Below, piece after piece: positions 1 through 8,489 of a stretch of 42,822 nt of DNA; the first letter of the stretch is position 1, and every line of letters begins with the position of its first letter. Below the pieces are notes generated by a model. That model did not search any database. It was not told the DNA's origin and worked only from the letters and a program-made list of their open reading frames with translations. The stretch lies in NCBI GenBank assembly GCA_014191855.1, contig BJHF01000056.1:1-42822 (forward strand), in the 5' to 3' direction. The translations under genes were made by a program, and so were the position numbers. The DNA is from Deltaproteobacteria bacterium (GTDB lineage Bacteria > Myxococcota_A > UBA796 > SXON01).

Positions 1-323
1 CTGCGTATTGCGCCTCGAAGCACGGCCTCATCGGCCTCACTCGGGCGCTCGCGGTCGAGTACGCCGACAAGGGCGTAACCGTGAACGCGATCTGCCCGGG
101 CTACGTGGATGGGCCGCTGCTGCAGCACTCCATCCAGAACATCGTCGACAAGACGGGGCGCGATGGAGAGGAGGTTCGCCAGGAGTTGGCGGATCGCAGC
201 CCCCAGCACCGGTTCCTGGACGCCGAAGAGATCGCGGCCATGTGTGTGTTCCTCGCGAGCGATGAAGCCCGCGGCGTGAACGGCCAGGCGATCTCCGTGT
301 GCGGCGGCGAGCTGAACGTCTGA
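1..323 (+). CDS. SDR-family NAD(P)-dependent dehydrogenase, C-terminal part (cut by window edge)
   Basis: Only the C-terminal ~107 residues are present; the 5' end lies before the window. The frame opens with the short-chain dehydrogenase catalytic motif (AYCASKHG, i.e. YxxxK) and continues with the family's VNAICPGYV segment after the active site and the closing VNGQAISVCGG strand. By family this is a Rossmann-fold alcohol/3-hydroxyacyl-CoA dehydrogenase acting in the cytoplasm. Its stop overlaps the next start (TGATG), so it is co-translated with RidA. With hydratase, acyl-CoA dehydrogenase and CoA-ligase genes downstream, it probably oxidises a hydroxyacyl-CoA intermediate; substrate assignment is inference. 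Confidence 0.9.
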   Translation, partial: AYCASKHGLIGLTRALAVEYADKGVTVNAICPGYVDGPLLQHSIQNIVDKTGRDGEEVRQELADRSPQHRFLDAEEIAAMCVFLASDEARGVNGQAISVCGGELNV

Positions 324-718
324 TGGCGGACGGTCCGGTTCAGCCTGAGGGCTGGGCCCTTCCGAAGGGGTACAGCAATGGGTACCGCTTGGGGAACATG
401 CTTTTTGTCGCAGGACAGGTTGCCTGGGACGAGCGGTGTCGCATCGTTGGCGTCGGCGACTTTGCCGCGCAGTTCCGGCAGGCGATCCAGAACGTGCGTA
501 CCGTGCTCGACCAGGCCGGAGTGGCGCCCGAGCGCGTCGGCCGGGTCACCGTGTACGTAACCGATAAAGACGCCTACATCGCCGCCTCCCGCGAGGTTGG
601 GGCGGCCTGGCGTGAGAGCATGGGGCGCCACTTCCCGGCGATGTCGCTGGTCCAGGTGGCAGCGCTCCTCGAGGAGGGCGCGATGGTGGAGATCGAAGCC
701 ACCGCCGTGGTGGAGTAG
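323..718 (+). CDS. RidA family (YjgF/YER057c/UK114) protein
   Basis: 131 aa, the normal RidA length. Visible family features are the LFVAGQVAWDE strand, the central QNVRTVLDQAG helix and the RVTVYVTD strand carrying the conserved Arg. RidA proteins form trimers that hydrolyse enamine/imine intermediates. The start (ATG at 323) overlaps the upstream TGA. In CoA-dependent 2-aminobenzoate clusters a RidA gene accompanies the SDR, hydratase and ligase genes, where it would deaminate an enamine/imine CoA-thioester. That role is inferred from neighbourhood, not from a residue unique to this protein. Confidence 0.9.
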   Translation: MADGPVQPEGWALPKGYSNGYRLGNMLFVAGQVAWDERCRIVGVGDFAAQFRQAIQNVRTVLDQAGVAPERVGRVTVYVTDKDAYIAASREVGAAWRESMGRHFPAMSLVQVAALLEEGAMVEIEATAVVE

Positions 719-721
719 CGC

Positions 722-1489
722 GTGGTCGTCGCCATCAACGATCGGGTCGCCACGATCACGCTCGATCGCCCGGATCGGCTCAACGCGCTGACGTTCGACG
801 AGTACGCCGCGCTGGTAGCTTGGTTCCGCGCACCGCCGCCAGAGGTGCGCTCCGTCGTGATCACCGGCTCCGGGCGCGCCTTTTGCTCCGGCGGAGATGT
901 GGAGGACATCATCGGCGAGCTCTTCGCGCGCGACATCGAGGGGTTGCTCCAGTTCACGCGGCTGACCGTAGACCTGGTGCGCGCGATGCGCGCCTGCAAA
1001 GCGCCGATCGTCGCTGCCGTGAACGGGATCGCCGCGGGGGCGGGTGCGATCATCGTGATGGCGAGCGACCTCCGTATCGCCTCCACCCGAGGCCGCGTCG
1101 CGTTCCTGTTCAACAAGGTGGGCTTGTGCGGGGCCGACATGGGCGCCGCGCACCTCCTTCCGCGCCTGGTCGGGCTCGGCCGGGCCACTGAGCTGCTCCT
1201 GCTCGGAGACGTCATCGACGCCGCCACCGCGGAGCGCTACGGCCTGTTCAACCGGGTGGTGGCGGAAGATGCGCTGCTCGCCGAGGCCCAAGCGTGGGCC
1301 GGCCGTATCGCCAACGGCCCGGCGTTCGCGAACGGAATGACGAAGGAGGCGCTCAACCGCGAGCTGGATGTCTCCCTGGATACGGCGCTGGAGATGGAGG
1401 CGCAGGCCCAGGCGATCTGCATGGTGCACCCGGACTTCCGCGCCGCGTACGATGCCTGGGTAGAGAAGCGACCGCCCGTGTACAAGTAG
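722..1489 (+). CDS. Enoyl-CoA hydratase/isomerase (crotonase) family protein
   Basis: 255 aa with a GTG start three bases after the ridA stop. Crotonase signatures are clear: the first oxyanion-hole segment GSGRAFCSGGD (about residues 43-53), the second NGIAAGAGAI (about 101-110), and the active-site loop NKVGLCGADMGAAHLLPRLVG. These enzymes hydrate or rearrange CoA thioesters in the cytoplasm. The GLCGADMGAA loop fits the 'enoyl-CoA hydratase family' members that accompany benzoate-CoA-ligase-family genes in aromatic CoA pathways. The exact reaction cannot be read from the sequence. Confidence 0.92.
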   Translation: MVVAINDRVATITLDRPDRLNALTFDEYAALVAWFRAPPPEVRSVVITGSGRAFCSGGDVEDIIGELFARDIEGLLQFTRLTVDLVRAMRACKAPIVAAVNGIAAGAGAIIVMASDLRIASTRGRVAFLFNKVGLCGADMGAAHLLPRLVGLGRATELLLLGDVIDAATAERYGLFNRVVAEDALLAEAQAWAGRIANGPAFANGMTKEALNRELDVSLDTALEMEAQAQAICMVHPDFRAAYDAWVEKRPPVYK

Positions 1490-1505
1490 GCTCCGCCTGC
1501 GATAC

Positions 1506-2549
1506 TTGGCGCGGGTGCTGACCCAGACCTACCCCTATGTGTTCGACCCCGATCACGCGCCGCTTGAGGCGCGGGCCGCCGAGTTTCGGGGCGCCGGGTC
1601 GATCCGCCAGCGCGTGGCGGCGCTCGGCGCGGCTGGATTGCTCGCGCGGCGAGACACCCGCTCTCTCGCGGTAATTCGCCGGCAATTGGCGTACCACGAC
1701 CCGCTGGACGACCTCGCGTTTGTGATCCAGGAGCTGGGCTGCACGCCGCTGGAGCGCGCCAACGTGCTGCTCGAGGTGGTGGCCGAGGCCCGGGCGGGGC
1801 AGCGCGTCATCGTCTTCGGGCTCACCGAGCCCAACGCGGGGAGCGATGTTCGTAGCCTCGAAACGGTCGCTGTGCGGGATGGTTCACAGTACCGCCTCAC
1901 CGGAACCAAACACTTCATCAGCAACGCCCCGGAGTGTGATGGAGCGGTGGTGTTCGCGAAGCTGGACGGGCAGGTGGCCTGCTTCTTCGTGGACGCGCCC
2001 CCGACCTCGGCTCAGGCGGTCGCCGCCCATTCGATCGGCAGGTTGGAGCTGGATGGAACGGCCGGCGTGCTGGTGTCCGAGAAGGGGTTCGGGCTTGCGT
2101 TCGCCACCCTGGAGCGCTGCCGTCCTAGCGTCGGCGCCGCCGCCATCGGCCTCGCGGCGCGCGCGCTGGACGAAACGATCGCCTACACGAAGCAGCGGCG
2201 TCAGTTCGGCGCGCCGCTCGCGGCCCTCCCGGTGGTTCGCCTGCGCCTCGCCGAGATGGGCGTCGAGCTTGAAACGGCGACGCTGGCCACCCTGCACGCC
2301 TGCTGGAAACGCGACGCGGCGCACGCTGGGGAGCGCACAGGCTACACCAGCGCGGTCGGCAAGATCGTGGCTACCGAAGCGGCACAACGCATCATCGACA
2401 TGGCCGTGCAGCTCCATGGCGGTGCCGGCGTAGAGGAGTCTTCGGTGGTTCAGCAGCTCTACCGGGCGGTTCGACCGCTCCGCATCTACGAGGGCGCAAC
2501 GGACGTGCTCCTCACCGTCGTCGCCGATCACCTGTTGGGCTCGCCATGA
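1506..2549 (+). CDS. Acyl-CoA dehydrogenase family protein
   Basis: About 345 aa, slightly shorter than the usual 380. Signatures include FGLTEPNAGSD (flavin/substrate loop), TKHFISNAP, the KQRRQFGAPL helix, QLHGGAG and the late IYEGATDV, where the Glu corresponds to the usual catalytic base region. It should oxidise an acyl-CoA using FAD and pass electrons to ETF. The start is uncertain: TTG at 1506 gives the longest frame, but GTG at 1515 is equally plausible and neither has a good Shine-Dalgarno. Its stop overlaps the next gene as ATGA, which supports an operon. Confidence 0.92.
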   Translation: MARVLTQTYPYVFDPDHAPLEARAAEFRGAGSIRQRVAALGAAGLLARRDTRSLAVIRRQLAYHDPLDDLAFVIQELGCTPLERANVLLEVVAEARAGQRVIVFGLTEPNAGSDVRSLETVAVRDGSQYRLTGTKHFISNAPECDGAVVFAKLDGQVACFFVDAPPTSAQAVAAHSIGRLELDGTAGVLVSEKGFGLAFATLERCRPSVGAAAIGLAARALDETIAYTKQRRQFGAPLAALPVVRLRLAEMGVELETATLATLHACWKRDAAHAGERTGYTSAVGKIVATEAAQRIIDMAVQLHGGAGVEESSVVQQLYRAVRPLRIYEGATDVLLTVVADHLLGSP

Positions 2550-4045
2550 ACCTCGCCGCGTACTTCCTCGATCACAACCTCACCGAACGCGCCGATAAGG
2601 TCGCCTTGCGCACGGAAGCGTGCTGCTGGACCTTCCGCGAGATTCACGACGCTTCCTGCCAATTCGGCAACCTCTACCGCTCCGTGGGTGTACGGGAGGA
2701 GGATCGCGTGCTGCTCGCGCTCAACGACGGCGCGCCTTTCGCCGCCGCGTGGTTCGGCATCGTCCGGATCGGCGCCGTCGTCACCATGATGAACCCCGGC
2801 GTTCCACCCGAGGACTACGCCTACTACCTGCGATATACCCGGGCGCGGGTGCTCGTCACCGAGGCCCGGTTCTACGACGCGAACCGGGAGGTCATCGACG
2901 CTGCGCTCGGCGGAGGCCTGGACCGGGTGGTGGTGGTGGACCGTGACCAGGCGGAGATCGACGCTCAGCCCACCGAATGTGCGTATGGCGACGTCGGCCC
3001 GGACGAACCGAGCGTGTGGCTGTTCTCGTCGGGCAGCACCGGGAAGCCAAAGGGCTGCATCCACGTGAACGCGGACTTCGTGTTCAACACCGAGCAGTAC
3101 GCGAAGGGGGTGCTTGGAATACGGGAAGATGACATCACGCTCGGCGTGCCGAAGCTGTTCTTCGGGTACGCCACTGGCACGAACCTGATGTTCCCCTGGG
3201 CGGTTGGCGCAACGACCTGCCTGTTCCCCGAGCGCAGCACGCCGGAGGCGATGCTCGGACATATCGCAAGGTTCAAGCCGACGATCGTGACGAACGTGCC
3301 CACCATGATCCACAAGATGCTGGAGCACCCCGCGTGCGCGACGACCGACCTCTCCAGCGTGCGCCTCGTGCTCTCCGCCGGTGAGGCGCTGCCGGGTGAG
3401 CTCTATCGGCGTTGGACCGAGCGAACGGGCGTGGAGATCCTCGACGGCATCGGCTCCGCTGAGATGTTTCACATCTACATCACCAACTACCCCGGCGACG
3501 TGAAGGTCGGCACCCTGGGACGACTCGTTCCCGGCTATGAAGCACGGCTTGTTGGCGAGGATGGGCTGGACGTGCCTGCGGGCGAGATCGGCACCCTGTG
3601 GATCAAGGGCGCCTCGAACGCCATCGGCTACCACGGCGACCGGGCGAAGAGTCGCGACACCTTCCGCGGGGCCTGGACGGTGACGGGCGACCAGTTCTGC
3701 ATCGACGAGGAGGGGCGCTTTCGGTACTGCGGTCGCGCCGACGACCTGCTCAAGGTGGGTGGGGTGTACGTTTCGCCGGTCGAGGTGGAGAACTGCCTGC
3801 TTGCGAACCCGAAGGTTCACGAGGTGGCGGTCGTGGGCGCGGAGGTGAACGGGCTCGTGTCAACCTTTGCGTTCGTGGTGCCGCACGGCGCCCCGAGCCC
3901 CGAGCTGGCGGCGGAGCTGCAGGCCTGGGTGAAGGCACAACTCGCGCCGCACAAGTACCCGCGACACGTACAGTTTCTCGATGCGATGCCGCGTACGGAT
4001 CGTGGCAAGGTCGCGCGTGCGGACTTGCGGAAGCTCTGCTCTTGA
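2546..4045 (+). CDS. Benzoate-CoA ligase family protein (AMP-forming aryl/acyl-CoA synthetase)
   Basis: 499 aa ANL-superfamily adenylating enzyme. The P-loop SSGSTGKPKG is near residues 157-166, the GSAEMFHIY substrate/ATP motif is around 310, the hinge region GRADDLLKVGG is around 396 and the C-terminal catalytic lysine motif is PRTDRGKVARADL. Overall layout and the N-terminal NLAAYFLDHNL match benzoate/2-aminobenzoate/4-hydroxybenzoate-CoA ligases. It activates an aromatic or related acid to its CoA thioester with ATP. Start ATG 2546 overlaps the dehydrogenase stop by 4 bases. It is the committed step that defines this operon; the acid itself is inferred (2-aminobenzoate-like). Confidence 0.92.
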   Translation: MNLAAYFLDHNLTERADKVALRTEACCWTFREIHDASCQFGNLYRSVGVREEDRVLLALNDGAPFAAAWFGIVRIGAVVTMMNPGVPPEDYAYYLRYTRARVLVTEARFYDANREVIDAALGGGLDRVVVVDRDQAEIDAQPTECAYGDVGPDEPSVWLFSSGSTGKPKGCIHVNADFVFNTEQYAKGVLGIREDDITLGVPKLFFGYATGTNLMFPWAVGATTCLFPERSTPEAMLGHIARFKPTIVTNVPTMIHKMLEHPACATTDLSSVRLVLSAGEALPGELYRRWTERTGVEILDGIGSAEMFHIYITNYPGDVKVGTLGRLVPGYEARLVGEDGLDVPAGEIGTLWIKGASNAIGYHGDRAKSRDTFRGAWTVTGDQFCIDEEGRFRYCGRADDLLKVGGVYVSPVEVENCLLANPKVHEVAVVGAEVNGLVSTFAFVVPHGAPSPELAAELQAWVKAQLAPHKYPRHVQFLDAMPRTDRGKVARADLRKLCS

Positions 4046-4770
4046 GACGACCCGAACGCACATCGCTGTTGGGGGAGCGCCGCTTCCCGGAGGCCTCCCT
4101 TGCAGGGCGACCGGTGATCCTCCCGTGTGGCGCTTGCGAGGCGCACGGTCCGCACCTGCCGCTGGACACCGACGTACGGATCGCCGTGGCGATGGGCGAA
4201 CGGGCGGCGGCCCGGAATGGAGCGCTCGTGCTGCCGCCGATCACCTATGGTGTCACCCGCTTCGCGCGAAACTTCCCCGGTACGCTCTCGGTCCCCGCCG
4301 AGGTGATGACGGCGCTCGTGGCTGAGGTGTTGATCTCGGCGCATCTCGCCGGTGCCGCGGGCCTCGCGATCGCGAACGCCCACCTGGAGCCCGCGAACAT
4401 CGACGCGCTATTCGCGGCGTGCAAGCTGGTGAAGGAGAAGACGGGGGCGACGGTCGCGTTCCCAAACGTGGGGAGCCGGCGGCACGCCGACCGCATCGCG
4501 CGCGAGGCGGTTCCGCTCGACGGGCACAGCGGGATCTACGAGACCTCGATGGTGTTGGCGCTTGCCCCGGCCCTCGTGGTTGGTCACCGAAAGCTCCCCG
4601 AAGTGGCCGCGGAGCTGGCGGTCGGGATCGGAAACGGCGCCACGTCGTTCGAAGAAGCCGGCGGTCCAAGGGCGTACTTTGGCGCGCCTGCGCGCGCGAC
4701 GGCCGAGATCGGCGAGCGGCTGCTCGGCACGCTCGCGGCGATCCTCGTGGAGTCGATGGGCGGGGTATAG
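4042..4770 (+). CDS. Creatininase family protein (metal-dependent amidohydrolase fold)
   Basis: Predicted 242 aa from a TTG start that overlaps the ligase stop (TTGA), with RRPERTSLLGE as the first residues. The signature EAHGPHLPLDTD carries the family's metal-ligand His/Asp residues near the N-terminus, followed by NFPGTLSVP and a later Glu-rich segment GHSGIYETSMVLA. Creatininase-fold enzymes hydrolyse cyclic amides and formamides. Being last in the catabolic block it may hydrolyse an amide or lactam intermediate, or be a detoxifying side activity. No experimental analogue is claimed. Confidence 0.85.
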   Translation: MRRPERTSLLGERRFPEASLAGRPVILPCGACEAHGPHLPLDTDVRIAVAMGERAAARNGALVLPPITYGVTRFARNFPGTLSVPAEVMTALVAEVLISAHLAGAAGLAIANAHLEPANIDALFAACKLVKEKTGATVAFPNVGSRRHADRIAREAVPLDGHSGIYETSMVLALAPALVVGHRKLPEVAAELAVGIGNGATSFEEAGGPRAYFGAPARATAEIGERLLGTLAAILVESMGGV

Positions 4771-4778
4771 GGCCGGCG

Positions 4779-5759
4779 ATGTCGAAAGCCGGGTCGTGTT
4801 TGCGGGTGGAGCAGTTGGTCATTCACCGCTTTCGCGGCGTTCGGGCTGGTAGCGTGCTGGAATTCGCCGAAGGCGTGAACGTGATCCTCGGTGAGAACGG
4901 ATCGGGAAAGTCGCTTCTGTTGAGGCTCCTGGTGGCCCTCTTGCAGGGAGACCGGGTGTTTCTTCAGCAGCAGGACGTGGATGTAGAGCTCTCCCTCGGG
5001 GTGGCCGAGCTCCGGGTCGTGTGTCGGCTCGTTACGACGCCGACATCCTGGCGCGTGGTGGTACGCGCGGCCGATGAGGCGGGAGCGGTGGAGTACGCCT
5101 GGGGCAGCGCCGGTGGACTGCGCGTGAAGGGGGACGAGAAAGACCGCGTCCCCCCTGTCGAATGGCCAGCCACCCCCCTGTGGTTTCACCCCGTTCCGTA
5201 CGGCACCCTGAGGGGCGACACGGCGGCGCAGGGCGCCCGCGTGGCCGGGCTGGCGAGCCGGCTGAGCTTGTTCGACGAGCACCTCGGCGCTTGGACGCAG
5301 ATGCGGGCCCAGGGCGTGTCGATGCGGCGCCCACCCCAAACGGACGATGCTTTGCCGGGATGGCCGGTCGGGGAGCCGAGCGACGAATGGAGCCTGGGCC
5401 AGAAGCGAGTGTTTTCGCTGATGTGGCATCTGGGCGCCACGCCTGCGGTGCCGCTCGTCGCCGACGAGCTCACGGCCGGCCTGCATCACGGTTGGGTGCA
5501 GGAGTGCCTGGATCGCTTGGAAGATCGCCAGGTGTTCGTCGCCGCGCAGAGCCCGTTGCTCATCGATCTCTTGAGCTTCGACGACGCGCAGGACGTCGTC
5601 CGCGCCTTCACGGTATGCCGCGTCGTGACCGACCCGGAAGGCAGGCGCGAGTGGGTGTGGCAGAAGCCGAGCGATGGGCGGGCGGAGCGCGTTTATGCCT
5701 CCTGGATGCAGGGGATGTCGTTTGTGAGCGAAGTGCTCCTGCGCGAGCAGATGTGGTAG
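4779..5759 (+). CDS. AAA ATPase (ABC/SMC-like P-loop, OLD-like) of unknown role
   Basis: 326 aa, ATG 8 bases after the creatininase stop. Walker A is GENGSGKS (about residues 38-45) after an N-terminal strand typical of RecF/OLD-like ATPases (IHRFRGVRAG). An ABC-signature-like SLGQKRVFSLMWHL occurs around 210, Walker B-like VPLVADELTAGLHHG at about 226-240 and a switch-like VFVAAQSPLLIDLL at about 254. ATPases of this class work with nucleases in defence or repair, or in other assemblies. The stop overlaps the next start, so the two are a pair. Defence is only a hypothesis; the family-defining partner is not recognisable. Confidence 0.8.
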   Translation: MSKAGSCLRVEQLVIHRFRGVRAGSVLEFAEGVNVILGENGSGKSLLLRLLVALLQGDRVFLQQQDVDVELSLGVAELRVVCRLVTTPTSWRVVVRAADEAGAVEYAWGSAGGLRVKGDEKDRVPPVEWPATPLWFHPVPYGTLRGDTAAQGARVAGLASRLSLFDEHLGAWTQMRAQGVSMRRPPQTDDALPGWPVGEPSDEWSLGQKRVFSLMWHLGATPAVPLVADELTAGLHHGWVQECLDRLEDRQVFVAAQSPLLIDLLSFDDAQDVVRAFTVCRVVTDPEGRREWVWQKPSDGRAERVYASWMQGMSFVSEVLLREQMW

Positions 5760-6193
5760 GCGCCCGGCTGTTGTTGGTCACCGAGAACGCCGAGGACAGC
5801 GCGGAGCGCGCGCTGGAGGCAGAGGTGCGGGCCGCACTGTTCTCGGGGCCCCCTGAGCTGCCCGTTCGTGATGTGCGCTTTGAGACGCTCGGCGCCGCTT
5901 CGCGCGCGGCGCTGAAGGCCGGGGGGTGGAGCCGGCCGCTCACCCAACGTCGGGGCGTAAGCGCGCGTCGGGAGCTGCGAGACCACCTGCTTCAGGAGGG
6001 GATCGCGGCGGTGATCTTCCAGGTGGAGGGGGACGAAGAGGCGTTTCGCCGCCTCGTCGTGGAGCCGATCCGACGCGATCTCGGCGCGCTTCGTGGGGTC
6101 GCGGATCGCCTGGTGCGCTGGCCGGCCGAGGGCGCGGGCGCGAGGTTGCGTGCAGTACCGGCGGTGCGCGTGGCGCTGGGGTGGGAGCCGTAG
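5753..6193 (+). CDS. Hypothetical partner of the AAA ATPase
   Basis: 146 aa from a GTG start (5753) that overlaps the ATPase stop by seven bases, implying translational coupling. It starts with a hydrophobic strand followed by acidic residues (LLLVTENAEDSAE) and has a second strand-like segment IAAVIFQVEGDEEAF. That arrangement is loosely like TOPRIM/DUF4276-type partners of AAA ATPases, but the canonical acidic motifs are not convincing. I do not recognise a family. Alternative: an uncharacterised regulatory subunit. Confidence 0.6.
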   Translation: MVGARLLLVTENAEDSAERALEAEVRAALFSGPPELPVRDVRFETLGAASRAALKAGGWSRPLTQRRGVSARRELRDHLLQEGIAAVIFQVEGDEEAFRRLVVEPIRRDLGALRGVADRLVRWPAEGAGARLRAVPAVRVALGWEP

Positions 6194-6213
6194 GGGCGAA
6201 CCCGTTGTCCTGT

Positions 6214-6241
6214 CCTTCCCCCGGCTCCTGCCGGGGGAAGG
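6214..6241. terminator. Strong GC-rich hairpin, probable bidirectional terminator-like element
   Basis: A perfect 12-bp inverted repeat, CCTTCCCCCGGC / GCCGGGGGAAGG, with a TCCT loop. It lies 20 bp after the stop of the ATPase-partner gene and before the convergent gene ending at 6346. There is no T-run, so it may instead be a dispersed intergenic palindrome or an mRNA-stabilising hairpin. Confidence 0.5.
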
Positions 6242-6345
6242 CGGTCGCAGGCCGGAAGGGGGCGGCCGAGAATTCCCCCCTCCGTCCCTTCGGGACACGT
6301 CCGCCCACCTGGCGGCGGGGGGCGGAGGCCCTTGTCCGCCGCAGC

Positions 6346-7329
6346 CTACGCCGCCACCACCGCGCCGCCGCGCTGGCTCCGCGTGCGCGCTACGCCCAAC
6401 AGCTCCGTGAAGCTCGTGGCGTCGTTGTCGGCCACCGCGACGCCGATTCGGCACGCGACTTCGAGGCGTTGCAGGCTGGGTACCGGCACACGGGCGACGA
6501 TCGGCTCCAGGCGCTGGGCCGCGCGCATCGCGCCATCGGCGGGGGTGCTCGTGAGCCACACGACCACTTCGGAGTCCGTGCAGTACACCCGGTCGGAGGG
6601 GCGAAGGCGCTCGCGAACGCGCGACTCCAGCGCCGCGAGGAACGCCGGCAGGAGCGCGGGAGGCAAGGTCTCGGGGTTCACCGCGGCGATGCACAACATC
6701 GCACCGTTGGTCACGCGCAGCCCGAGGTGGGCGTCCGCCGCGCTGACCTGCAGCAGCCCCTCCATGCACGCCGCCATCGCCGCCGCCATCCGAGGGGAGA
6801 ACGTGCGCCCGGTTTCGAAGCGCAGCGCCTCCACCAGCGCGTCGCGGCTCGCGCCGTCGCGGGACTCGAGCCAGTCCGCCGCCGCGAGCAACTGAGCCGC
6901 GATGGGGATTTTTGCGCCGCGAACATCGTTTACCACCCCGGCTCCGTCCCAGCGGGCATGCCGGTAGGCGAGGGCCGCGCGGGTGCCGTCGGGCAGCGGG
7001 AGCCGGGTGTCTGCGCGGGCACCGGGCGGCAGCGCTGCGGCGAGCGCTGCGGCGCGCGCGTCGGCCGGCTCGATGTCGCACTTGGGCGCGAGGAGCAGGA
7101 TGCGCTCGACCATCCGCCGGGGCACGCGCAGCTCGCCGTCCATCGGCGTCTTCTCGGCCACGTGCAGCGCCAGCTCGACGGCCAATTCCCGAGTTCGCTC
7201 CTGCTCTGCCCGGCGCCTGGAGGCCTCCACCCGTTCACGCACCACCAGCGTCCCGAAGGCGCTGATGAGGCAGCAGGCGATGGCCTCGGTGATCATGGTC
7301 GAGGGATCGGATCGGGGCTGAGCGGGCAT
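6346..7329 (-). CDS. Degenerate HD-GYP / GGDEF-like protein, probable non-catalytic signalling protein
   Basis: 327 aa from ATG 7329, preceded by AGGAAAGG. An N-terminal hydrophobic stretch (ITEAIACCLISAFGTLVV) could be a membrane anchor. The middle resembles the C-terminal half of HD-GYP domains: ARWDGAGVV, then RGAKIPIAAQLLAAADWLES, then TGRTFSPRMAAAM. GYP is replaced by GVV and no HD pair is evident. The C-terminus resembles GGDEF (RVYCTDSEVVVWL at the signature, CRIGVAVAD, a final ARTRSQRGG), but GGDEF itself is lost. I infer a receptor or scaffold for cyclic dinucleotide signalling rather than an enzyme. It is divergent from carA. Confidence 0.7.
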   Translation of the reverse strand: MPAQPRSDPSTMITEAIACCLISAFGTLVVRERVEASRRRAEQERTRELAVELALHVAEKTPMDGELRVPRRMVERILLLAPKCDIEPADARAAALAAALPPGARADTRLPLPDGTRAALAYRHARWDGAGVVNDVRGAKIPIAAQLLAAADWLESRDGASRDALVEALRFETGRTFSPRMAAAMAACMEGLLQVSAADAHLGLRVTNGAMLCIAAVNPETLPPALLPAFLAALESRVRERLRPSDRVYCTDSEVVVWLTSTPADGAMRAAQRLEPIVARVPVPSLQRLEVACRIGVAVADNDATSFTELLGVARTRSQRGGAVVAA

Positions 7330-7405
7330 GAGCCTTTCCTGCCCCGCTGAACGGTTGCCCGAAGGCCCCTGACGCGCTACCCGCGCCGCGGCTTTCGGGG
7401 TTGTC

Positions 7406-8482
<1,077 letters not shown>

Positions 8483-8489
8483 GGGTCCC

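Noticed and set aside
101..1429. 442-aa minus-strand frame across the first operon genes
   Set aside because: It overlaps three well-supported plus-strand genes and has shadow composition (His/Arg/Gly).
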